A DNA stretch of 64,000 nucleotides from CAWCKS01 sp963763485 (GCA_963763485.1 CAVXOW010000003.1:496001-560000); one strand, 5' to 3'; counted from the first letter of the stretch, positions 8,100 through 15,652 are shown. Program-made: numbers and translations. The notes: generated by a model from the letters alone, not told the origin.

Positions 8100-8321
8100 A
8101 TGCGCGAATTCTTTGGAATGGTCTTGGGCTGCGCCCTGACGATCCTGATCGTGTACATGCACGATAACGGAATGGGCATGAACACAGCGAATGAGCCGGC
8201 GCAAGCGAGCCGTCCGATCGTCAACTGGGACGTAGCGGCAGGAGAGTGGGCGCGCATGCAGCACAATGCACGCGTGGCTTGGGACAAGCTGACCGCCAAT
8301 GTCGAGAAGGCGCGGACCTGA
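8100..8321 (+). CDS. Single-helix membrane protein (73 aa)
   Basis: The ATG at 8100 follows GGAGAGGG. The product starts MREFFGMVLGCALTILIVYM (one transmembrane helix) followed by a Met/Gly linker and a cytoplasmic or periplasmic part RPIVNWDVAAGEWARM with a basic end. The motif PIVNWDV after an N-terminal helix recurs in Bradyrhizobium orphan proteins, as I remember them. Function unknown. An upstream GTG-initiated frame (7974) is not credible. Confidence 0.6.
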   Translation: MREFFGMVLGCALTILIVYMHDNGMGMNTANEPAQASRPIVNWDVAAGEWARMQHNARVAWDKLTANVEKART

Positions 8322-8399
8322 GCTGATTTGGCCGCACGGCCTGCGGCCGACCCTCGCCCGATCCACTCGGCCGACGTCGCGTCAAATCCACCGTCCCGA

Positions 8400-8609
8400 T
8401 CAGCCGCCTCGGGCGTCGCTCGTATCCGCGGAATCGCGACAGAGCTGGCCGAGCCGGTCCTCTTCCCACTTGCCCTTCCAGCGGTCGACCTCGCGGCCGT
8501 AACCCATGGAGCTCAGGATGTTCTCGACGGTCGTCGCGAGGGAATACTGGCCCGACCTCGCCATCTCTTCCGCCAACCGCCAAGCTTCGGTTGTTCGATT
8601 TGCAGGCAT
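8400..8609 (-). CDS. Conserved hypothetical protein (69 aa)
   Basis: The ATG at 8607-8609 is preceded by GGAGGAC, a strong ribosome-binding site. The protein starts MPANRTTEAWRLAEEMARSG, continues as a helical region with a NILSSMGYGREVDRWKGKWE segment, and is soluble. It resembles short alphaproteobacterial orphans; no domain name can be given. Its stop lies about 80 bases from the end of the convergent gene at 8321. Confidence 0.65.
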   Translation of the reverse strand: MPANRTTEAWRLAEEMARSGQYSLATTVENILSSMGYGREVDRWKGKWEEDRLGQLCRDSADTSDARGG

Positions 8610-8939
8610 GGTTGTCCTCCTGCGTCTCATTGATAAGTCTACCATGATTTTGGCGAGAGCACGACGAGCGCGCATTCAAGCGCGCGTGAGCCGCGGATCA
8701 ATACGGCGCAGGGCAGCGCCAGGTGCGGCGCTTCCACGCATGCAAGACGATTTCCAGAAATCGCTGTGGCAGCATCGCCAAATTCGTGCAATATATTGAG
8801 AATACAATCTTTAGGCGACGCCGAGCGCACGCAAGGTCTTGCGAACGTCGCATACTAGGAACCACTGAACTCCAACGAACCCCAGGTCTGAAGCCGCACG
8901 GCTTCAGGCCACGCAACGTCTTGCAGGTGGGAGGACGAC
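8610..8939. other. Intergenic stretch with 5' leader hairpin
   Basis: No gene is supported. The notable element is a near-perfect palindrome at 8888-8907 (CTGAAGCCG CA CGGCTTCAG), 32 bases upstream of the ATG of the secreted-protein gene at 8940. As RNA it would form a stem of eight or nine pairs in the leader, between any promoter and the GGGAGGACGAC ribosome-binding site. Confidence 0.45.
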
Positions 8940-9407
8940 ATGATTGAGCCGTCACGGAAACGCGCGTTGTTCGGCGTCGCTGCTGTTTTGGGTGCGTCGG
9001 CGATCGCGTTCACCGCAAGCGCCCAGAAACCGCAGGATCCGCCGCAAGGTCCGGGCGGGCCGACCGTGGAAGTGTCCATGGTCCGTCAGGATCAGTCCGA
9101 CTGCACGAATTCCGACGTCAATGGCAACGATCCATCGCGCATCGGCGGTACTGTGTGGGTCGTCCGTCAGCCCGATGGCAATACCGCGGTGAAGGTCGCG
9201 ATCACCGCGTCACCAAACACCGTCTATCACTTTTATCTCAAATGCGTCCGGCAGCTCGGCGACGTCAAAACCCAGGACGAGGGCGAGGGCATCGCGATGT
9301 TCCAGTTCCCGACCAATACCACTGGAGCCGTCTACGCCTTCGACATGTATCCGGAGGGTGCGCCTCCGAACAACAAGTTCCAGAGTGCGCAAGTCAAATT
9401 CCAATAG
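8940..9407 (+). CDS. Secreted hypothetical protein (155 aa)
   Basis: A strong ribosome-binding site (GGGAGGAC) precedes the ATG. A signal peptide, RALFGVAAVLGASAIAFTASA, ends before QKPQDPPQGPGGPT. The mature domain is beta-rich (IGGTVWVVRQPDGNTAVKVA; NTVYHFYLKCVRQLGDV) with two cysteines spaced about 55 residues apart that could form a disulfide. I do not recognise a family. It is followed 63 bases later by a secreted beta-helix protein, so both may act outside the cytoplasm, possibly from one transcript. Confidence 0.7.
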   Translation: MIEPSRKRALFGVAAVLGASAIAFTASAQKPQDPPQGPGGPTVEVSMVRQDQSDCTNSDVNGNDPSRIGGTVWVVRQPDGNTAVKVAITASPNTVYHFYLKCVRQLGDVKTQDEGEGIAMFQFPTNTTGAVYAFDMYPEGAPPNNKFQSAQVKFQ

Positions 9408-9470
9408 CCCGACTTCCAATAGGCTCAGGTTTCAACAGTCATCGCGATCGCGCATTTTCGGGAGAGAGCA

Positions 9471-10373
9471 ATGTTGAAGAAGTTGTTGCTGCTTGTGTCG
9501 CTCGGTTTGGTTGCGTCGTGCCTGTCGATGTCGCCGGCCTCGGCGCAGGCCTCACGGACCTGGGTGTCCGGCGTGGGCGACGATGCCAACCCTTGTAGCC
9601 GTACCGCACCCTGCAAGACGTTTGCCGGTGCGATTTCGAAGACCGCGCCCGCCGGCGAGATCGACTGTCTCGATCCGGGCGGCTTCGGAGCTCTGACCAT
9701 CACCAAGGCAATCACCATCGATTGCAGCGGCACCTTCGGCTCGGTGCTGGTCTCCGGCACCAACGGCATCAACGTCTCGGCTGCCGCCGGCGACAAGGTC
9801 ATTCTCCGCGGTCTGTCGATCAATGGCATCGGTAGCGGCATCAACGGCATCCAGCTCAACAGCGGCGGCGAGCTCAGCATCGAGCGGTGCACTATAGCCA
9901 GGTTCACCGGGACAGCGATCAACGTCAATTCGTCGACGGCTTCACAGCTCTATGTGACCAACACCTACATCACCAACTCCAATAGCGGCATTTCGATTGT
10001 ATCCGCGGGCCTCGTACTCGCCGTTATTGACCACATCGATGTTTTCAACGTGGCTGCGAACGGAATCACGACCGGTGGCGCGACGGGCATCGCCATCAAC
10101 ATCAGCAATTCGCACGTCGCCGCTGCAACGACGGCGATCAACGCCGGCGGCAGCGGCACTGCTATCTCCGTCAACTCCTCGACCATCGAGGGCAACAACA
10201 CCGCACTCAACGCCGCCGTATCAGGCGCGGTGATCCGTGCCTCGAACAATGTCATCTACGGCAACGCGACGAACTTCGTCTTTACAGGCGGTGGAACGAT
10301 CGCTTCGAGCGGCAACAACCGGCTCACGCCGGCGGGTGTGCAGACCCCGAACGCGACCATCACGCAGCAATAG
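9471..10373 (+). CDS. Secreted right-handed beta-helix protein
   Basis: The 300-residue product has a signal peptide (LLLLVSLGLVASCLSMSPASA) and then RTWVSGVGDDANPCSRTAP, a start found in many Bradyrhizobium beta-helix proteins. Repeating segments such as GINGIQLNSGGELSIERCTI and AINVNSSTASQLYVTNTYI show the parallel beta-helix rhythm of about 22-24 residues. Such folds occur in pectate-lyase-like enzymes and adhesins, but no catalytic site is visible. GAGAG upstream of the ATG serves as ribosome-binding site. Extracellular structural or surface role is inference. Confidence 0.85.
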   Translation: MLKKLLLLVSLGLVASCLSMSPASAQASRTWVSGVGDDANPCSRTAPCKTFAGAISKTAPAGEIDCLDPGGFGALTITKAITIDCSGTFGSVLVSGTNGINVSAAAGDKVILRGLSINGIGSGINGIQLNSGGELSIERCTIARFTGTAINVNSSTASQLYVTNTYITNSNSGISIVSAGLVLAVIDHIDVFNVAANGITTGGATGIAINISNSHVAAATTAINAGGSGTAISVNSSTIEGNNTALNAAVSGAVIRASNNVIYGNATNFVFTGGGTIASSGNNRLTPAGVQTPNATITQQ

Positions 10374-10527
10374 TCCCATCATGTACGGCTCGGCCGGCCG
10401 TCGCATTGCGGCGGGCAATTCGTGGTGCTCGGCGGGGGATGGCTCGGATCACCGGGAATTTGCGCTAGGCAAGCAAGGTTCGCCTTGCTATACGCGGGAC
10501 ACCTTTCTGGGCCTGCTTCGTCACCGT

Positions 10528-10602
10528 TCCCCGGTAGCTCAGTGGTAGAGCAACCGGCTGTTAACCGGTTGGTCGCTGGTTCGAATCCGGCCCGGGGAGC
10601 CA
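10528..10602 (+). tRNA. tRNA-Asn (anticodon GTT)
   Basis: A 75-base cloverleaf: acceptor arms TCCCCGG and CCGGGGA, D-loop AGCTCAGTGGTAGAG, anticodon arm with CTGTTAA (GTT), T loop GTTCGAA, discriminator G, and encoded CCA at 10600-10602. It decodes AAC/AAU. It is the second isolated tRNA in the accessory region. Confidence 0.96.
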
Positions 10603-10660
10603 AACAATCTCAAGAGGTTTCTCCCAAGAACGATATCCCGAAAAACTCGGAAGAACCGAG

Positions 10661-10804
10661 TTGGGCAACGTCCGGGCAACAATTGCAGAGTTCGCGGCCG
10701 GCCGTACGGGCAGAGGATATGCCTGCGCCGCGCTCCTCGCGCTGATGCTGTTCGCAATGCTCTTGATCGGTGCTGCAATGCTCGTCGTCGACCTGTTGCG
10801 ATAG
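10661..10804 (+). CDS. Possible single-helix membrane micro-protein (47 aa)
   Basis: A TTG at 10661, with GGAAG eight to nine bases upstream, opens a 47-codon frame to TAG 10802-10804. The C-terminal part, ALLALMLFAMLLIGAAMLVV then DLLR, is a convincing transmembrane helix; the N-terminus is polar with several arginines. No ATG or GTG is available, so the call is tentative. It fits the local pattern of one-helix proteins. Confidence 0.35.
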   Translation: MGNVRATIAEFAAGRTGRGYACAALLALMLFAMLLIGAAMLVVDLLR

Positions 10805-10929
10805 CACTGGCTAATGCTCCCTTTACAAATTAAGGACGGGTCCCTTTAGGACAACGACGCTTCTTTAAGCCGCTGTCGGCATATTGATGGCGCGCCGCCA
10901 ATACGCATCATGGGCGGTTGTGTGTCGAG

Positions 10930-10967
10930 ACCGCCGCTAGTGAGGGGGCTGACTAGCGGCGGTTTTA
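10930..10967 (+). terminator. Rho-independent terminator (plus strand)
   Basis: An 11-base-pair stem ACCGCCGCTAG / CTAGCGGCGGT with a 12-base loop is followed by TTTTATTT. It may end transcripts from the tRNA-Asn/micro-protein side. On the other strand no T-run follows. Confidence 0.75.
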
Positions 10968-11004
10968 TTTCTTTGGTTGCTGCAGATCGCGGCCAACTTG
11001 CTCG

Positions 11005-11097
11005 TCAGTATCCCAACAGTGCCAGGCCCAGCCAGACGGCTGCCGTCAAAGGCACGATGGCGCCGACCAATGTGGCGCCAACAAAAACCGACTTCAT
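11005..11097 (-). CDS. Single-helix membrane micro-protein (30 aa)
   Basis: The ATG at 11095-11097 has AGGGGG six bases upstream. The peptide MKSVFVGATLVGAIVPLTAA then VWLGLALLGY is almost entirely one hydrophobic helix. It is shorter than common gene-calling limits. The good ribosome-binding site and clean start/stop support it; function is unknown. Confidence 0.55.
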   Translation of the reverse strand: MKSVFVGATLVGAIVPLTAAVWLGLALLGY

Positions 11098-11232
11098 TTT
11101 TCGCCCCCTGTCCCGGAATGCGCTCAAGCCGAAACGCATCCCGGTGAGAGGTTGAAGTAGCTGAACTTGATTTCGTGCGAGCTACGCTGCCGTCTAAAAC
11201 TTTACCGACCGCCTGCTGCAGCCGCTCTGCGG

Positions 11233-11406
11233 CTAGTCGCCGTCAGGGGCCGAGGCCCACGCCACTACCGGACGCAGAACCATTCGCACGAGCATTGTCA
11301 GCGTGACGAACAGAATTGCCTTTGTAAAAATGCTGTCGTCCAGAAACGTCTCGCTCGAGCGCATTGATGACCACATCAGCGCGACAATCATCACCGTCTT
11401 GGCCAT
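11233..11406 (-). CDS. Small membrane protein (57 aa)
   Basis: From the ATG at 11404-11406, preceded by GGGGGAG, the product starts MAKTVMIVALMWSSMRSSET, then has a hydrophobic segment (ILFVTLTMLVRMVLRPVVAW) that can span the membrane. Longer upstream starts in the same frame lack signals. Function unknown; one of the micro-protein group. Confidence 0.55.
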   Translation of the reverse strand: MAKTVMIVALMWSSMRSSETFLDDSIFTKAILFVTLTMLVRMVLRPVVAWASAPDGD

Positions 11407-11720
11407 GTTGCTCCCCCTGTACGCAAGAGAAAAGCCGTCGCTGTTGCGTCTGGAAATTTGAGCGGGGTTTGACCGCCGACCGGTTAACAAGCGCTGAAGA
11501 AACTGAAGCAGTTGTGTGACGGTGGCGGTATGAACGCACGGGATTTCCGTCGGCACCACGCTGCTGATCGATTGGCGGTGGCTATCAAGCGGTCGCCCCA
11601 ATGAAGTGACGTCGGCGACGAAACACAACTGAAACACTCGACGAAATACTAACGAAACCGCCGCCGGCTATGGTCTTGCTTGCGAGGTTTCCCCACCATC
11701 GCACACCCACCCAGGTGACA

Positions 11721-11760
11721 GCCCCGGCTCGCCCCCCTCGAGCCGGGGCGCTCGCTTTTT
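11721..11760. terminator. Intrinsic terminator-like hairpin
   Basis: GCCCCGGCTCG pairs with CGAGCCGGGGC (11 pairs) around a C-rich loop, and the plus strand continues GCTCGCTTTTT. It separates the minus-strand gene at 11233-11406 from the plus-strand gene at 11831. Confidence 0.6.
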
Positions 11761-11830
11761 GCGGGCACACGGGAGCGTTTTTGAAAACTCCAGCGGAAGA
11801 GCAGGATCGCTGAGAAGAGCGTGGCGAACA

Positions 11831-11980
11831 ATGATTATTGCAGTGATCGCGACTTGGTCGCTATTCAACGTCGCCTTCGCGGGTTGGCTGACCTGGGCCC
11901 GCGTGATCCAACCGGACCGCGCGACATTGCGACGCGTCAAGCGCTCTCACCGATGTCATCTTCGGACCAGGGTGAACTAA
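11831..11980 (+). CDS. Single-helix membrane protein, paralogue 1 (49 aa)
   Basis: The product starts MIIAVIATWSLFNVAFAGWL followed by TWARVIQPDR and a basic tail. It is a signal-anchor helix with a conserved FNVA-AGWLTW-R---PDR segment shared with the gene at 12526-12675, which has exactly the same length. The C-terminal 15 residues differ between the two. Start is ATG 11831; the upstream GTGGCGAACA gives only a weak ribosome-binding site. Function unknown. Confidence 0.55.
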   Translation: MIIAVIATWSLFNVAFAGWLTWARVIQPDRATLRRVKRSHRCHLRTRVN

Positions 11981-12525
11981 TGGCTGTCCGAGCCACGGGG
12001 TAGCGGTGGTAGTGGCCAATGTTTGCGACGGCGAACGAGGGCGCGGCCCCCGCTCGTGAGTTTTGTGTCGGCGGCGCCAACGAGTTGTTGCGTGAGCCGC
12101 AAAGACGCCCAACAAACCGCCCCCGATCTTCTCGCAAGCATCCACGATCGTGCCATGTCGGTCAGGCGTCAGAGTCTGTAAACATTTCCCCTGAAGCCTA
12201 AGCCGCAATCTCTCTTGTGCACGGACGTCTCCACGATGTTCGGGACGCGCACGGCTATCCTCTTCGCTGTGACTAGATCAGTGTGCGTTAGGGTCATTTC
12301 AGTCGCCCTCTTTTCGAGTGCACCGAGGATCAAATGGCGCGGCAAACGCGCGACGCCGGGATTGGTTCCAGGATTGCGGGCGATTCCGGCCGCTCGCATA
12401 TCACAGTTTCCGCCCCACGCCGCCTTCGATTGGACGCAATATCCGGGCGCAATTGCCGTGGGTGACAACTCAAACCATACAGCGTCTGTGTCGTTTGATG
12501 GGTGCGAAACAAAGCGCGGGGAAAC
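11981..12525. other. Gene-free stretch between the 49-aa paralogues
   Basis: Open frames on both strands (for example 12215-12529 plus) lack start signals and conserved character. I see no tRNA or terminator. The stretch may hold promoters for the second paralogue. Confidence 0.35.
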
Positions 12526-12675
12526 ATGATCGCAGCAGTGATCGTGGCGTGGCTTCTGTTTAATGTTGCTATCGCCGGCTGGTTAACTTGGGTCCGCATT
12601 GTCCTCCCAGACCGCGAGGAGTTGCGGCGGGAGCGCGAGCGCAAGTCGATCGGAGATGGCTTTCCGGCCCGCTAG
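12526..12675 (+). CDS. Single-helix membrane protein, paralogue 2 (49 aa)
   Basis: The ATG at 12526 follows GCGGGG. The product starts MIAAVIVAWLLFNVAIAGWL, then TWVRIVLPDREELRRERERK and a short end. It is paralogous to 11831-11980: same length, same helix, same W-R---PDR motif just after the membrane segment. The charged tail would face the cytoplasm if the helix is inserted N-out. It is not covered by longer gene models and is easily missed. Function unknown. Confidence 0.55.
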   Translation: MIAAVIVAWLLFNVAIAGWLTWVRIVLPDREELRRERERKSIGDGFPAR

Positions 12676-12696
12676 AGCTGGAAAGCACCAACCGGG

Positions 12697-12933
12697 TTAC
12701 GGCCTCCGCAGTCGGCGCGACCGACGGCTGCGCTGTGCTGCCTCGACCAGTTCAACCGCTGCTTTGATCCGCCCGTCTGCCTCCACGTAGATCCAGCGGC
12801 CATCTCGGCGTTGACGCCAGACGAGCCCAAACACGAAGGCGCCCTTGACCGAGCGGCGCGGTGCTACCGTGCGGTACAATTGCCAACGATCCGCCTCAGA
12901 GTGTGGGGATTCCTCAAGTCTCTCCTGCATCAT
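12697..12933 (-). CDS. Hypothetical protein (78 aa)
   Basis: The start ATG at 12931-12933 follows GAGGGT closely. The middle WQLYRTVAPRRSVKGAFVFG then LVWRQRRDGRWIYVEADGRI is a plausible small beta domain; the end is arginine-rich. No known motif. It converges with the paralogue gene ending at 12675, leaving about 20 bases. Confidence 0.45.
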   Translation of the reverse strand: MMQERLEESPHSEADRWQLYRTVAPRRSVKGAFVFGLVWRQRRDGRWIYVEADGRIKAAVELVEAAQRSRRSRRLRRP

Positions 12934-13020
12934 ACCCTCGCTGGTTTACACTGCCATCCCCACGAGGGCAGTCATTGTCATAGCCGGTAGCGCCAAAGAA
13001 AAGCACGGCCTCGACGTGTC

Positions 13021-13215
13021 TCAATCTTGAAGCTCATCGATTTTGATGTTTTCGATCTTTAGCTTTGCCGCGGCCTTTGCGATTTTCTCGTAACCAAGCG
13101 CCAGGTCGATCATTCGGTCGCGCACTATAGGATCAACAAGTGTGCGCGCCATTGAGCGACATTGCTCAGCGCGAATGATCAAGAAGTCGCTGTTGGGAAA
13201 ATCGCTATTTGACAT
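13021..13215 (-). CDS. Conserved small helical protein (64 aa)
   Basis: GAGGAG precedes the ATG at 13213-13215. The core RAEQCRSMARTLVDPIVRDR then MIDLALGYEKIAKAA follows a pattern common in rhizobial orphan proteins (AEQCR-LA---DP-VR--LL-LA-EYE-LA). It is predicted to be a two-helix hairpin in the cytoplasm. A TGTGA-N6-CCACA near-palindrome lies about 60 bases upstream within the direct-repeat copy 2. Confidence 0.65.
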   Translation of the reverse strand: MSNSDFPNSDFLIIRAEQCRSMARTLVDPIVRDRMIDLALGYEKIAKAAAKLKIENIKIDELQD

Positions 13216-13249
13216 GGCCGCCGCTCCTCAACGCCCTGGTGCTCGAGAC

Positions 13250-13320
13250 CTTAGGATGGCGGGCAAAGCTCCTGTGTGAACGGGGCCACATCGTGCTGGA
13301 TTTAATGCGCCGGCCCGCGG
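13250..13320. repeat. Promoter-like direct repeat, copy 2
   Basis: Counterpart of 3056-3130 in the same orientation, upstream of the minus-strand gene at 13021-13215. It contains TGTGAACGGGGCCACA (13275-13290), which is the CRP-like palindrome with one mismatch in the second arm. Confidence 0.45.
13275..13290. promoter_or_regulatory. CRP/FNR-family-like palindrome (one mismatch)
   Basis: TGTGA-ACGGGG-CCACA; the second arm differs from TCACA by one base. Its position about 60 bases upstream of the gene starting at 13215 and the matching context at 3086 suggest a shared regulatory site. Confidence 0.35.
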
Positions 13321-13516
13321 CGATGACGATTAGCGCTTTCGATATGCCGATCGCCTTTTGGGCGAAGTCGCGGCCGGGGATTTGGGGTGGATGGTGCGGC
13401 CGCGACTTCTGATCACGCAGTCGACATGCGGCTAATGCTTTGGGGGCGAGTTAGCCAGCTCTGCGCGACTGGATTAATCGATAGGACACTGCGAACAAGA
13501 TACACAATCAGGATCG

Positions 13517-13735
13517 CGATTTAACCTAACCGCTTAAGGTTACCGTCGTCACGCGAGTGGGCCCTTACGTCTCCGCGCTTGAGACTGATCATCTCTGTGC
13601 CGCCATCAAGGCGATCGCATCGGCGATTCGAGCCAACGCGGTTTTTGCACTCTCGACTTTTGACCGTGCGGCAGGCGCCCTGCCTTGGCGTCGCGGCCGC
13701 TGTTGGCACTCTTGCGAATGCTCATCGATATTCAG
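13517..13735 (-). repeat. Inverted repeat right copy with decayed small gene
   Basis: Bases 13517-13542 are the exact inverse of 3585-3610, and similarity continues to about 13625. Reading the minus strand, a frame starting MSIRKSANSGRDAKAGRLPH shifts to ALARIADAIALMAAQR and again to one ending RDDGNLKRLG before TAA, which looks like one small gene broken by two frame changes. The left copy ends in the same NLKRLG. Original function unknown. Confidence 0.65.
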
Positions 13736-13751
13736 GAGTCATTGACCGCCA

Positions 13752-14243
13752 TCAAACCTTCCGATTGGGGTGATCCGTCTCACCCAGGTAAACGTGCCAA
13801 TCCCCCTGTCTTGCCGTGAGGACGATCGTGCTCAGTCCGGGATCATTCGGCATTCCATAGGACAAAGCACTATCCTCGGTCTTCTGTTCGACGTTGCCGC
13901 GTTGAGCTTGCTCATCACCATCGTTCGATGGCCGCGCTTCATCAGCTGATGCGGATTCAGTCAATTCACCGCTAGGCGGCGCCGCTTGATCATCACCATC
14001 ACGCTTTGGCGCTCGGTCGCTGGCGATTGGATCTGTCGCTTCCACTTCGGGCCAGGACCTCGTCTCGTCCGCCCCGCAGTACTGACACCTTAGGCTGATG
14101 CTCTCAAAGCCCCGTTCAAGGCTCGTATGGTTGAACCTCGTCATCACCATTGGTTTGCCGCATTGGGCGCACCAGATGTCGACTTGGCATCGGCCGGGAC
14201 TTTCAGGCATTGCGCGCACGCGCGGCGACCCGTTCAAACCCAT
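13752..14243 (-). CDS. Zinc-ribbon-like protein (about 163 aa)
   Basis: Two CxxC pairs, CAQCGKPM and CQYCGADE, about 28 residues apart, form a probable zinc ribbon in the N-terminal 70 residues (WCAQCGKPMVMTRFNHTS). The middle is a long acidic, low-complexity linker rich in Asp, Glu, Ser and Ala, and the C-terminus (GLSTIVLTARQGDWHVYLGE) is more ordered. The start could be 14243 or 14210. The ribbon suggests nucleic-acid or protein binding; nothing more can be said. Confidence 0.55.
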   Translation of the reverse strand: MGLNGSPRVRAMPESPGRCQVDIWCAQCGKPMVMTRFNHTSLERGFESISLRCQYCGADETRSWPEVEATDPIASDRAPKRDGDDQAAPPSGELTESASADEARPSNDGDEQAQRGNVEQKTEDSALSYGMPNDPGLSTIVLTARQGDWHVYLGETDHPNRKV

Positions 14244-14348
14244 GCGCTGTCCCGCCTTGTCATGGCATGCATATGGTCAACGTGGTGGCCGGCAAAGTGC
14301 TTGGTGAGAAGTTCGACAACGGAAATAGGCGAGACTTTTGGATGCGAG

Positions 14349-14585
14349 TTATGTCGCTTTTCGAAGGTGCGGGTTTGGATGGCGCGCAGCGATCTGAGCT
14401 CTGATGTCGGCAGCGGTTCGGTGCTGCAATTCGATGGCTCGTTTGCGAAGGCGACTGACTTCCGCGAGTGCGTCCCGCCGTAACGGTCCCTGCGGCAATC
14501 CCCCGGCGACGCGCAAGATTTTTAAGACGCGCTCTTGAAGAGCGCGCGGATCTTCAAAATCAACTGGTTCGACGTCCGTCTGCAT
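14349..14585 (-). CDS. Conserved hypothetical helical protein (78 aa)
   Basis: The ATG at 14583-14585 has GGGGGAG seven bases upstream. The product, starting MQTDVEPVDFEDPRALQERV, is helical and charged with an LRRDALAEVSRLRKRAIELQ segment. No membrane helix. A perfect palindrome at 14669-14686 lies about 85 bases upstream and could be an operator. Confidence 0.55.
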   Translation of the reverse strand: MQTDVEPVDFEDPRALQERVLKILRVAGGLPQGPLRRDALAEVSRLRKRAIELQHRTAADIRAQIAARHPNPHLRKAT

Positions 14586-14668
14586 TAGGATCTCCCCCGA
14601 GCCCTGCAATATCCTGTCGCAAAACCAGGGCGAGAGGGCAAGGGCATCGTCCGCAGGGGCTCTTGTAT

Positions 14669-14732
14669 CGGTGCACAAGTGCACCGCGGCTGCGCTCACA
14701 TCCCGGCCAAGCAAAAAGGGGCGCTTGGCCGG
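14669..14732. promoter_or_regulatory. Palindrome and hairpin upstream of the 78-aa gene
   Basis: CGGTGCAC AA GTGCACCG (14669-14686) is a perfect palindrome of operator type. At 14703-14732 CCGGCCAAGC and GCTTGGCCGG form a ten-pair stem around an A-rich loop. Both are upstream of the minus-strand gene at 14349-14585. Function is inferred only from symmetry. Confidence 0.35.
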
Positions 14733-14845
14733 AGCGGACCTGGCAGTCAGGTCCCCTTACAAGACATTAGGGAAAAGCACAGGGCCTGGGTGATGCTCCA
14801 TCGCGGATGGAGGCGCCGGCTAATGCTTGCCGTTTGGCACGCGCC

Positions 14846-15070
14846 CTAGCGTTGTTCGCGATCAGAACGTTCAAAAAATCGGCCGCTCAACACGTCCTGA
14901 CTTCGAGCGGCAACTCGGTTGATGAGCACCGCTACCGCTAGAATCGCGAGTACCGCTGTGAACGTTGCCAGCATGCTGTTCATCCACGAAGGTCTCCGCC
15001 TTATCACGCGTGGGGGCCGGCGATGCTCTTCCTGCATTGACGGCGACCTCTCGTTGCTGAGCCTTGGCAA
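14846..15070 (-). CDS. Small membrane protein (up to 74 aa)
   Basis: The sequence MLATFTAVLAILAVAVLINR is a clear transmembrane helix, followed by VAARSQDVLSGRFFERSDRE. The N-terminal 30 residues are basic and may not be translated: starts at 15070, 15037 or 14983 are possible and none has a strong ribosome-binding site. Function unknown. Confidence 0.45.
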   Translation of the reverse strand: MPRLSNERSPSMQEEHRRPPRVIRRRPSWMNSMLATFTAVLAILAVAVLINRVAARSQDVLSGRFFERSDREQR

Positions 15071-15409
15071 TGTAGGTCACATGCTAGCGAAGCAGGGCAC
15101 AGCCCAGTTGTGCACACCCTGAGCGTCAATGGGGAACATTTCTGAAATTGCACCCTGAGCCGAAGCCCGCACCGGGATCAAACGGCATGGCATGGAATTC
15201 GCCCGTCAGGCGCGGTAGTCCCCAAGGACAACCCGGCTCAGGCTCCGACCCGCCCAGCGCCTCAAACCCGTCAGGTCGGGGCCGTCGCAGTTGGTGGCTT
15301 CTTCGACTTCAATTCGTGCCGCTAACAGCGCCGTCTGGCACTGGACCAGGTCGGGCCGTCGTTGTGTCCGCGTCGATTGACGATGGGTTCAAGAAGGCTT
15401 GTGTAACCC
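15071..15409. other. Stretch without a confident gene
   Basis: A plus-strand frame ends in a proline-rich tail, AQAPTRPAPQTRQVGAVAVG then GFFDFNSCR and a stop near 15319, which has coding character but no start that I can defend. It may be the remnant of a secreted protein. Confidence 0.3.
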
Positions 15410-15652
15410 TCATACGATGAAGATAACGCCCAGCCGCGTCCCTCGACGCCATACCACTCGGCAGGGTCTGCGCACGCCTTCCGATGCAATGACGAGCTTG
15501 AACCGATCGGGGAGTCCGAAAGGACTTGAGGCTTCAAGCATGGCACCCCGATCCGTCAGATTGCGCACGGTGCAGTCAAGCGTTCCGACACCGAAATCGA
15601 CGGTACCAGTCTTAAACGTGCGGTTCCGGTGCTTGGCGCGCTGCTCGCTCAT
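15410..15652 (-). CDS. PilZ-domain protein
   Basis: The 80-residue product begins MSEQRAKHRNRTFKTGTVDF and contains the PilZ pattern CTVRNLTDRGAML followed by FKLVIASEGVRRPCRVVWRR-G-LGV. The typical c-di-GMP motif RxxxR is represented by the N-terminal R-KHR segment and DxSxxG by NLTDRGA, so binding is possible but degenerate. Single-domain PilZ proteins of this type are abundant in Bradyrhizobium. It stands alone; the target is unknown. Confidence 0.8.
   Translation of the reverse strand: MSEQRAKHRNRTFKTGTVDFGVGTLDCTVRNLTDRGAMLEASSPFGLPDRFKLVIASEGVRRPCRVVWRRGTRLGVIFIV

Noticed and set aside
13209..13412. 67-codon plus-strand frame
   Set aside because: Overlaps the promoter-like direct repeat and lacks coding character or a start signal.
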